Assembly (NCBI GenBank): GCA_019914995.1
Contig: CM034130.1
Span: 1,302,001-1,366,000 of the forward strand
Direction of reading: 5' to 3'
Source of the DNA: Acanthochlamys bracteata
Taxonomy: Eukaryota > Streptophyta > Magnoliopsida > Pandanales > Velloziaceae
Length of the DNA: 64,000 bases
Shown here: one piece after another, positions 54,519 to 64,000 of the stretch
Layout: every line of letters begins with the position of its first letter
Position numbering within the stretch: the stretch's first letter is position 1
Translations under genes and position numbers: made by a program
Notes under the pieces: model-generated
What the model was told of the DNA's origin: nothing
Database searches by the model: none
Seen by the model: only the letters and a program-made list of their open reading frames with translations

Positions 54519-57200
54519 CTATTCATTGATAAGCCCTCCACTGGTTGGCCTGAAGGTTTTAATATATAAAGTCTAAAGTTAGTAATCAATTTCATCCTTA
54601 GGTATAGAAAAGAAAGCACCACATATAAATAAAGAACAGAATGGTGCACAAGTATGCAGGTTCAGGTTTGAAACTTACAATCCTGTCAACAACTTAATGG
54701 AGTCATAAAAGAACCATTGCATAGTTACAACAGGTCCAACTAGTGTGATTCTGATTGGAAGGCTTCTTGTGAACAAACTTCGAAGACCAATACTCTTCAC
54801 TGCCTGATAGTGTGACAAAAACATCACGTATGTTTGGTGCTACTTAATAAAATATTGACACTGACAAAACCAAATCATGAATTATGGAGATCAAAGAGAA
54901 CGAAAGAACTTGCCTGTAAGACGTTGTTAGACTTCTTGTTATAAAGAGAAGCGACAATGTTGTCTGCTGGATTTGAAACAATAGTGCCAATAGCACCTGA
55001 TGCATAGCCAGCCGTGCATGTAACTGCAAGTTGTTGAGCTATTGAACAATCTTCCTTTCTTGCATCAATGACTTTGGAGTATAAAAAGTCCACAGAGTGT
55101 TCAAAAGTTGAGAACATGAGCATAGAAACTGTAAAAACAACCCCATTGGCAATATATTAGGCAAAGAATATCAAGTTCCAGAAATATAAGTGAAATGCTG
55201 AGCTGGATGAATGGTTTAAGGGATTTTGCAGAAGAATAAAACAGTGCTAAATAGAAAAAGCATCATAAGCAACTAGAGATTTCCATGCTTCCACGCAACT
55301 AAGTCAGCTAGCTATAAAGGCATATTTCGCTTTCTGTTCTTGAAAAATAAACTGAAAATAATTTGGCATCACTAGCCAACTGTATAGGCACTCTCAAGGG
55401 TAGCTTAGTGTCATTGAAGAGAATTCAATCAGATACTTAGAACCAAAAAGACTGTGCTATCTTTCTTGTGACACTTTCTTTAACGCTAACCTGTTCAAAG
55501 AAATCATGTCCTCGAGGCACCTACTTTGAAGAAAAATACCGAACAAATTTTATGTGAAAGAACAATTTAAGTAAACGAGACTATAAAGGGGCACACTTAT
55601 TGGCGAGTAGGGCAATATATAGATTGAAGCAAACAGTTATTGAGTTTTTTTGTATGATACCATCAATTCTTTACATAGTAATTTATGGCAGCATGGAGTC
55701 TTTACCAAATAAGTGCATTGTAATTGAAGGAAGGAGCATTTAAATGATGTGAAGTGGGAAGCATATCCTGATTCAGATTTTAAGTAATGGAGGATCAGGT
55801 ATGAGTATTTTGCATCGAGTTGGCACTGCCTCACATGGTGGTGACTAATCTATTTATTAATGAAATGACAATTGGAAATATAGTTCAAGGTTAGAAGATT
55901 TGAGTTACATGGAAGATTCCGACACCAGAGTGGAACAAGTCCTCTGTAGAAGCTGCCGAAGAAAGAAAATATTGTCACCTTTGCAAATGAAGAAGCTTGA
56001 GTTGATACAAGGAAAGTTTGATGGATTCTAAAATCATTACCCCAAAAAGCCTTCAGATGCATATAGTTTTGGAAAGCCATCAGCCAAGCCCTTTGCAAAA
56101 TTGGATTGTGTCTGAACACGTACTTTTACAGCTTCAAAAGGACAAAGTGCCATATCAGCTATCACTTGAGCAGATGCGCTGCTAGCAAAGACAACCATAC
56201 TCTTGCTTCGTCCTGTCAATAGCTCAGCATATGTTCGCTTGAAGTATTCATAAAGCCCGAACTTGCAACCACCTTGAACACCATATCCAAAAAATTTGCC
56301 ACCACGACCTTTCCAAAGGGAAGATAGGCCCTGCTCCTTTACTAGAATTTGCAAACCCAAAAAGATGTTGCTATATTTGACAGGATTCACCTGAACCATC
56401 CGTTCACTAGCTAAGGCATTCTTCCCAGGATACAAACATATTCAACAAAGTAACAATACAAAAAACGCCCCACATAACAGAGCTAATTTGAACTAAGTGA
56501 CCAGTTTATACTGGAAGTGGGCTGGCATTTTGTGTCATGCTATCATGAAAGGAACAAGTCCCAAAAGCTTATTTGTGGAATCACTCTTTAGTTGGTCTTG
56601 AAAAGCAAGTCGTTGGAAGGTACCTTTTATATGGATAGGCATTTCTGGAAATGTTCTGATCAGTTTTCTACCAATGAGGACACTGATATTATGACCAAAA
56701 CCCATTCTACATCATCCCAGCAACACAATCGAAGATCATAAATCAACTAAAAGAAAATACTATGACTGAATCTTCAACGCAATCAAATATTTGACATAAT
56801 CAATCCACTAACAATTGCTTTTAGTTTCTAGAGGAATCATTAAAGACAATTACACAACATTATACAAAATCACCTGGATCAATGTAGCATTCCATTACCG
56901 CAAATAAGAAATTCGATTGCAATTTAGTAACAGAAACTAAGATAAATTACTGGAATTAAATAGGGAAAACTCAACAAACACTCAACAGTGCAACACTGAA
57001 ACAGAAATCTGGACCTGCATGTTAACTTTGAGTACATCAAGCGGCGTGGTAGCCAAATGTGTCGTGCCGGCGCTCAACATCCCTCCCACCGCGCACACGC
57101 CGTAGTACTCTGGCGATGCAACACTCAAACCTCCTCCCCCGCTCCACCACAACCGGCGTCGCCGTTGAGATTCTTCTCTTTCGGCCGCTGCCGGAACCAT
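54519..57200 (-). CDS. Mitochondrial phosphate carrier (PHT3/MPT group)
   Basis: Inner-membrane carrier importing phosphate (H+/Pi symport or Pi/OH- exchange) for ATP synthesis. Six exons on the minus strand: 57200-57015, 56390-56041, 55952-55909, 55128-54914, 54803-54679, 54549-54519. Phases close, 316 residues. The N terminus has GVCAVGGMLSAGTTHLATTPLDVLKVNMQ, with the PxDxxK signature of the first repeat. The second repeat has ALCPFEAVKVRVQTQ and the third has SNPADNIVASLYNK; each keeps a P-x-[DE] and a basic residue. FKRTYAELL and VVTMQWFFYDSIKLL are typical of the family. It ends PTSGGLINE. The start at 57200 gives a short N terminus of about 30 residues, shorter than PHT3;1, so it is closer to the PHT3;3-like short form. 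Intron 4 uses a GC donor (see Findings). Confidence 0.94.
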
Positions 57201-57638
57201 TTCTATGCGCCGCCTTTCTTTCTTATTCTCTGTTTACGAAGCAGTTGAAAATTTTTCTCGGCAGCTTCGATCGAGAATGGACCACGTTTAGTTTGGAAGA
57301 AACAGAGAGAAAAAAGAAAGGAAAGATCAAAGATGGTGACGTGTCAAAACGGGGACTTCGAAAGCCCTAAACCCTGGGAAAATAATAAGAGACTATTATA
57401 CCCTTCAAGTTTTAGAGTGTAGTGGTTAGAAAGGCTAGTGTTTTCCTTATGGCTATAGGGCTAGTTTTGGAACTGTGTTGAGTCTGGAATTTCATCTACG
57501 TGGCGTGTGAATTACTAGCCACAATATTGTTGCAATGTGAGGGCAAAATTTTGGTTACGTTAAAGTACTACACTCTCCAGAGTCCGAAGTAGTTATGCAA
57601 AAACATAACTTCAAAAGGTGTTGGGTTCTAAATTTAGT

Positions 57639-57882
57639 GCGCTTTCGAAATTGCTTATGAAATAAAGTTTTTATAAAATGAAAGATATTTTTATTTTTTT
57701 TAAAAAATAAGTTATATTTTTTTATTTTAAAAAAATAATAAAAATATGTAATAAAAAAATTTTATTTTGTAGAATTTTTTTATATTTTTTAAATTTTTAA
57801 ATAAATTTTTTATATATTTATAAAATATGTATTGAAAAACATAAAATGAAAAAAAATTAAGAAAAGTTGATAAACAGCGAAG
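57639..57882 (+). repeat. AT-rich dispersed element (family A), forward
   Basis: Starts GCGCTTTCGAAATTGCTTAT and ends TTGATAAACAGCG. It is the copy most like 50249-50488: both keep AAAAAATAAGTTATATTTTT and AATAATAAAAATAT in the same places. Followed immediately by a reverse-orientation block at about 57895-58140. Confidence 0.55.
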
Positions 57883-58840
57883 AACCAAATAGGATTCTTT
57901 CAAAATTGTTGAATTTTTTTATTTTAAGTTTTTTATTTTCTGCCATAAAACTTTTAAATATTTTATAGAATTTTAAAACAAAAATTTAAAGATATAAAAA
58001 CAAATTTTACGTCGTAAATTTTTTATTAATAATAATAATTATTATTATTTTAATAAAAAATAAAATTTATTTTTAAAAAATTTCTAAAATATTTTTTTTA
58101 AAAAATTATTTTTAAATAAACACTCTCAAACATTTTTTCTGAGTTGAGAGCTTATTGTGTTGATGCTAACGGTGTTTCAAATACACAAATAAATTTCATG
58201 AAAATAAAATATAAAACATAAATTTTTTTAAAAAAATAGGTTAAAAATAAATTTTAGTTTTTATATTTTAATTATTTTTTAAATGAATATAAGTGAAGTT
58301 CTAATTTTTATTTTTCTAAAATTGATTGAAAGTAAATTGTGGTAATTTTGAAGTATAATTCTAAGTTCAATTTTATTTGAAACAGTGAACCATCCAAATT
58401 CTAATTTTGGCCTAAAAATTGGAGCTCTGTATATTTGCAATACGCCATAAATAAATCTTAACGTTGACATCTTGTAAGAGAATGCATTTGTTTAAGGAGA
58501 GATTTGACATTACATTTGAAGTATTTTAATAAGTTAAATTTAGTGTATATTTTGAACTAATTCGATCTAATTTGTTTTGATATTAAATTGAATAATAAAA
58601 TTACAAATTGATATTATTTATTATTTCTTTACAATAAAAAAGATATAGTATATATAAAAAATACAAATATTTCAATTAAAAAAAATATTTAATATCTAAA
58701 TTAAAAAATATATCTAACTAAATATTATTCAAATTAAAAATAATATCTAATTAAATATTAAAAATATTTAATGAGATATTTCGACATATGAGAGTTGTTG
58801 GTTATTAGCTCCTGCCGGAACTGCGTCGCAATAATTATAA

Positions 58841-59065
58841 TTAGCTGCAGAAAAGAATAGTGTTGGATTGGTCGCAGAGGATAGTTTGAGGAATCAGTTG
58901 GCAATTGTAATTAACGCTGTTAGCTGCTGGAGAGAAGTAGTTGAGTGGATAATCTGCGAGAGGGTAGACAGGGTTAAGATCAACGTAGTTGAAGAACCCC
59001 GTGTTTGGCGTTGCCGGCGGGAAGAAGTAATTAGTTGATTCTAGCTGCGGTTGTGCAGAGAACAT
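58841..59065 (-). pseudogene. Possible gene fragment of 74 codons
   Basis: The minus-strand ORF starts ATG at 59065 and reads MFSAQPQLESTNYFFPPATP, then NYVDLNPVYPLADYPLNYF. Upstream in the same frame a further protein-like stretch runs to about 59210 but is interrupted by two stops. Pro, Asn and Tyr-rich composition is not that of AT-rich intergenic DNA, so this may be a remnant of a host gene. The family is not recognised. Confidence 0.25.
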
Positions 59066-61059
59066 TGTTGGATTAGCATCCTAGGTTTGTTTGGGTTTAT
59101 GTGTTGTAGATACTGAACTGGCGAATTCTCTGATTGTGGCTTGCGCTTGTTATGCCATGAATGCTTGGACGGTGGCGTTCCTTGATGTCGGAAGCTTGCC
59201 GGTTGAAGAACTTTGAATTACATAATTGAAAAACATTAGCGATTTTCTTTGTATTAAAAGAAACTAGTTGTTAGTATGTTATAGATATAAATAACAACAG
59301 TTCTCTTCTAATATAATTCTCACATAGATGAATTTGTTTACCAACACTTATAATTCAATTTTTTCTTCAAAAAATTTTATTTTAACTCAATTTTAAATCA
59401 AAATAAATATAAAACATAAATTCAATTTTCCCCAAAAATTCTATTTTAAACTTGAGTTAAAATTAAAAATTTTATTTCTAAATTTACTTTTTATAATAAA
59501 TAAATATAAAAATAAATTTATTTTTGAAATTGCTCCAATATTTAATAAATATTCCTTAGGTCCACAAACAGCAAATCAAGTAATGAGACGAACAACTACC
59601 GTAACCAAAAGAACAGTTGTTGTAAGACTTTTTTTCTTAAGGAGACACTGTTGAAATGATTGGGTAGGTTTATTTTGTGAATATATTTAAAATGAAAGAG
59701 GCTATATTCCTTAATAAAATCACTACTCTGGACAGATGGCTACTAATCACCTTTAATGTACTTCATTTATTCAACAAAGTTGTTCTTCTAATGATTTAAG
59801 ACGAGAAGATCCATGAACATCACGCAAGTTCTGGACTTCTAGTTTCTTTCTTTTCTTAAATGTAGAAATTTTCTCTGGTTAAATGTAGACAAATGGGGAA
59901 AAAAATTTCTTGTTACTGATAGAATTTTTCTCTGACAAGACTTCTGTAGTAAGTCCAACATTTTTGGGTCCACATATCGAAGTGATAAACCTGGAAGAAA
60001 CATCAGCTGTAGCTTCAAACAGTTCTCTACTGCTTTTCAAATCCTTGCAAAAAGAAAGAAAAAATCTTTGCTTGGAAAAGAAATCTAATGTTATAGTTGA
60101 CAGAATCCAATTTTCTGTTTCCGTTTTGAGGAATTTCCAAACTGTTTTTGAGGGAAATATTAACGGAAACTTTTCTTATTCATTTTTGTCTACACTCAGC
60201 TTTTTTGTTTAAAATTTCCAAGATTTTCCATCTCAGCACTTTTTACAGGGCTATAAAGTTGGGATCTTAGATAGATTCCAACCACAAAGTTTTGATTTCT
60301 AATCATTTTCGCTTGCAAAACCTGTAACTTTGAAAGGCAGATACTCATAGCATTCACGCACTCGGCTGGATTTTCTATTGAGGAATGAGTTAATTATTCT
60401 GAATTGTTTTTGTTCTATTATGGTACCAAGTAAATTATTCTATTATTTAGTAGCATTTTCTGGTGCTTGTCTGGATTCGACCACCTATTAAACCGCCAGC
60501 TTTTCTTCTCTTGTTAATTCTCTCCAAGTTCTCATCTTGGGGATCCGGCTTTGTTGATCGAACTCCTTCAACAAGTTCTTGATTGGGTTTGCAAGTGTTC
60601 TTCAGCTTTCTGAAAAGGTATGTGCGTGTGATTTACCCCTGTGAAAGCTCTCTACTTGATTTCTTGGTAGAATTTTGCGTTTTCAGTCATGGGTTTTCTC
60701 TGTTTTGTGCTTTCTTTTCAGTGCTTGAAGCATCAGTAGATTGGTTGGAGCGAAAGGTATAGTTTCACTGAAGCGTAAACTAATTGTGCTTATCGATTAC
60801 TTTACCTACCTTTCGTTTTATCGCTTTTGATTGGTTTTTGTTCAAATTATGTTGCTTGGTTCAAATGAATTTTGAAAAATTTGCAAGTCTTTTAGTCAAA
60901 GGTCGGTTCGTGTAGAGCTTAAAGCGTGTAGGTTGTTATAATGTTATTGAATCTGATGTGATTGCTTCAAAATGCCTTGAAGATATTTGCCGAAAAGCTT
61001 GTTTTTTCCTTCAGGTTTCTGGACTTTGAATAATTGCTGCATCCCTTGCAGCAGCTGAG

Positions 61060-64000
61060 ATGGGAGGAGCTGTGTTGGTGGCGATTGCTGCCACCATAGG
61101 TAATCTATTGCAGGGATGGGATAATGCTACCATCGCAGGTAAATTAACCAGTTTATTGTTTAGCAAATCATGTACTTGTTGCTGAAGATCTATCTTGTTC
61201 AATTCTACTAATTAAGTTGTCTAAGCTTGAAGATCGACCAAACTTTAATTGATCCGTAGTCATAAATTTTAGAGCATATCATCTTAAAAAAATTTGTAAC
61301 TTTTGGTTCCAGGGGCTGTAATTTACATTAAAAGAGAGTTTCAGTTGGAGAGTCAGCCAACTATTGAAGGGCTGATTGTAGCCATGTCACTTATTGGGGC
61401 TACTATTATCACAACCTTCTCAGGAGCAATGGCAGATTGGATTGGCAGGCGCCCTATGCTAATATTATCGTCGATCTTGTACTTTATTAGCGGCTTGGTA
61501 ATGCTATGGTCTCCCAATGTCTATGTTCTACTTTTAGCAAGACTAGTAGATGGTCTTGGAATTGGTTTGGCTGTTACACTTGTTCCTCTGTACATATCTG
61601 AGACTGCTCCATCAGATATAAGAGGCTTGTTGAATACGCTTCCTCAATTCTGTGGTTCTGGAGGGATGTTTCTTGCATACTGTATGATCTTCGGGATGTC
61701 GTTGATGTCAAATCCTGATTGGAGGTTGATGCTTGGAGTTCTTTCAATCCCTTCACTAGTATATTTCGCTTTGATGGTATTTTATCTGCCTGAATCTCCA
61801 CGGTGGCTAGTGAGTAAAGGACGCATGAAGGAAGCCAAGCTAGTTTTGCAAAGACTACGCAATAAGGAAGATGTTTCAGGTCAGTAGCACCAGAATGCTT
61901 CCAACCTCCTACTGAATGAACCCCATTTTGTTTGTTTTTTAAGTAGAAGGCACTGTGACATACTGGATAGGTATCTATACAGTTGATAGCTATAGAAAGA
62001 TTCGTTTGTTCATACTGCCAACATCTGCAGAATTTTAGGAACAATAATTTTGCTGTCAATTATATATAGGGAGGGAGGTGTATCTGCTATCCATTCAACA
62101 ACACCGTTTGCAAAGTATATCTACTTGAGTTCATGCTGCTGCATATGTGTGAATACTGTTGGGATTGAATGTAGTTCTTGTATTTTCTCAACAGAAAAAA
62201 ACACATTTGTGGTCCTTGTTTTGGCAGTCAACATGATACATCTGCTCCACTAGCCATAGCAAATAATTAGTTGGGCTTTGAGCTTTTGAAACTTTTGTGT
62301 ATTACTCTATATGGGTGTAGAATTCTGTTATTTGAAGTTAACCACTTCTCATCACCTATATGTTATATGTTATTAGTATAGTCCACAGTCTGAGGTATGT
62401 GGTATTTGCTTATCTACAGGAGAACTGGCTCTCTTGGTTGAAGGATTGGGTATTGGTAAAGAAAGTTACATTGAAGAATACATTATCGGACCTGATAATG
62501 AGTTCAATGAAGACTCTGAGCCAACTTCTGAGAAGGATAAGATTGTTTTATATGGACCGCAGGAGGGTCAGTCTTGGGTTGCTCATCCGCTGAAGGGACA
62601 AAGTGTACAAGGAAGTGCCCTTACCCTTGTCTCAAGGCATGGGAGTCTGGGAAATCAGAGTGCCTCCCTCATGGATCCCTTAGTCACTCTTTTTGGAAGT
62701 GTCCATGAGAAGTTACCTGAGACAGGGAGCATGCGAAGCACATTGTTCCCTAACTTTGGAAGCACTTTTAGTATGGCAGAGCAGCCTAAACCAGAGCCAC
62801 AATGGGATGAAGAGAGTCTCCAAAGAGAGGGTGAGGACTATGAGACCGATGATGCAGGCCATGATTCTGATGATTTAGAAGCTCGATTACTTTCTCCCCA
62901 AACGACTAGAGTAGGAGGGAAGGCTCCGTCATCTGTCCAGGGAAGTAATGTAAGCATGAGAAGACATAGCACTCTCATGCAAGAATATGCCGGGGAAGCA
63001 GTGAGTAGTATGGGCATTGGTGGAGGCTGGCAATTGGCTTGGAAATGGTCCGAGAAAGAAGGCATAGATGGAAAGAAGGATGGCGGATTTAAGAGAATCT
63101 ATCTGCATCAAGATGGTGTTCGTGATTCACAGAAAGGTTCCGTCGTTTCAATCCCAGGAAAGGGTTCGATTGGTTCCCTGCCAGGTGGTGATTGCCCACA
63201 GGAAAGTGAGTATGTTCAGGCTGCAGCATTGGTGAGTCAGCCTGCTCTTTACTCGAAGGAGCTCATCGACCAGCATCCAGTTGGGCCAGCTATGATGCAT
63301 CCTTCAGAAACAGCTAAGGGACCTAGTTGGAGGTATATTCTTGAACCTGGGGTGCGGCATGCTTTGTTTGTTGGAATTGGACTGCAAATCCTTCAGCAGG
63401 TAAGATTTGATGCAAACATAGTAGCCATTGATCTATATTTGGTTGTGCTTTAACATTATTGCTTAAGTATTTTTTTCCTGTGTGATTGCAGTTTTCTGGC
63501 ATAAACGGGGTTCTCTACTACACCCCTCAAATTCTTGAGCAAGCAGGTGTAGAAGTTCTTCTGTCAAACATGGGCATTGGTTCTGATTCCGCATCTATTC
63601 TTATAAGTGCTGTAACAACCTTGTTGATGCTCCCGTGTATTTGTGTGGCGATGAAGCTTATGGATATCTCTGGAAGAAGGTGCCTTTCTTTTCTCTTCAT
63701 AGATTTCTCATTTCCTCTATATCATCAGTTATTCCTAGTGCTGATGTATTTTACTAGATATTATGCCATGACTAATTAGATATCATCAAGTCAAGTTTCT
63801 GATTAGATATTCTCCATTTGCATTTCCTTCCTTTCAGGAGCCTACTGCTTACGACTCTTCCCATCTTGATAATATCTCTTATCGTGTTGGTCTTGGCCAA
63901 CATTGTCAACTTTGGGACCATAGTCCATGCAGTGATTTCTACAACAAGCGTAATCATCTACTTCTGCTGCTTCGTTACGGGTTTTGGGCCAATTCCTAAT
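61060..64000 (+). CDS. Monosaccharide-sensing protein / tonoplast sugar transporter (MSSP/TMT), 3' end outside the window
   Basis: Tonoplast sugar/H+ antiporter of the major facilitator family that loads glucose and sucrose into the vacuole. Exons seen: 61060-61138, 61313-61879, 62420-63399, 63492-63679, 63838 to beyond 64000. Phases close; 659 residues are visible. The first half has ATIGNLLQGWDNATIAGAVI, the DWIGRRPM motif, RLVDGLGIGLAVTLVPLYIS ETAP and PESPRWLVSKGRM, which are family sugar-porter signatures. The large central cytosolic loop that marks MSSP proteins is encoded by the 62420-63399 exon: DPLVTLFGSVHEKLPETGSM and MGIGGGWQLAWKWSE. After it, QQFSGINGVLYYTPQIL opens the second half. 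The protein continues past FVTGFGPIPN at the edge. Closest to TMT2/MSSP2 as I recall it, but paralogue assignment is tentative. Confidence 0.95.

Larger units (their letters stand above)
57201..61059. promoter_or_regulatory. Long intergenic region: repeats, gene fragments, and the sugar carrier promoter and leader
   Basis: Bases 57201-57640 are the promoter of the phosphate carrier. AT-rich family A blocks lie at 57639-57882 and (reverse) about 57895-58140, with more AT-rich DNA at 58165-58780 and 59340-59525. A minus-strand 75-codon ORF with ATG sits at 58841-59065, and a 100-codon plus ORF without ATG at 59910-60212. The sugar carrier leader has introns with donors at about 60617 and 60758 and acceptors at about 60720 and 61015. 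No gene that I can defend. Confidence 0.45.

Overview
This window is nuclear DNA from a flowering plant, most likely a eudicot. Its genes have GT-AG introns and AT-rich intergenic DNA, and the window holds the plant-type quinolinate phosphoribosyltransferase, PMI1, REVEILLE, CDPK and monosaccharide-sensing protein families. No species is inferred. I see 13 protein-coding loci that I can defend, one decayed PPR gene, no RNA gene and no CRISPR array. No retroviral or capsid-bearing element was recognised.

Layout: 0.8-3.35 kb (-) S28 serine carboxypeptidase. 4.3-4.8 kb (-) small two-exon gene of unknown family. 5.56-9.33 kb (+) autophagy protein ATG5. 10.1-11.4 kb (+) PPR pseudogene, followed by unexplained coding-like debris. 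13.26-15.7 kb (-) REVEILLE-type MYB-like factor. 19.3-24.3 kb (-) UDP-glucose pyrophosphorylase. 25.4-29.1 kb (-) zinc transporter of the MTP5/MTPC2 type. 29.7-32.7 kb (-) Nudix hydrolase NUDT23. 33.0-34.3 kb GC-rich unassigned locus. 34.5-38.0 kb (+) quinolinate phosphoribosyltransferase. 39.5-40.6 kb (+) intronless coiled-coil protein. 42.9-44.9 kb (+) small coiled-coil protein. 46.1-50.2 kb (+) CDPK. 51.3-53.9 kb (+) PMI1. 54.5-57.2 kb (-) mitochondrial phosphate carrier, convergent with PMI1. 61.06 kb to the window end (+) monosaccharide-sensing sugar transporter, cut by the edge.

The genes are ordinary housekeeping and signalling loci. Loose themes are sugar handling (UGPase, tonoplast sugar carrier) and NAD or ADP-ribose metabolism (QPT and NUDT23, head to head, both with transit-peptide-like N termini). 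Exon models for ATG5, QPT, the CDPK, the phosphate carrier, the 131-residue protein and the small gene at 4.3 kb were checked codon by codon and all phases close.

Much of the intergenic DNA is made of 130-260 bp AT-rich blocks with short GCGTTTG/GTGTTTA-like ends that recur in both orientations. I read them as MITE-like elements. The most interesting single observation is that the 368-residue protein at 39.5 kb has a HEXIM-like order of parts: basic patch, NTTSFI motif, acidic stretch, coiled coil. This is an inference that needs testing.
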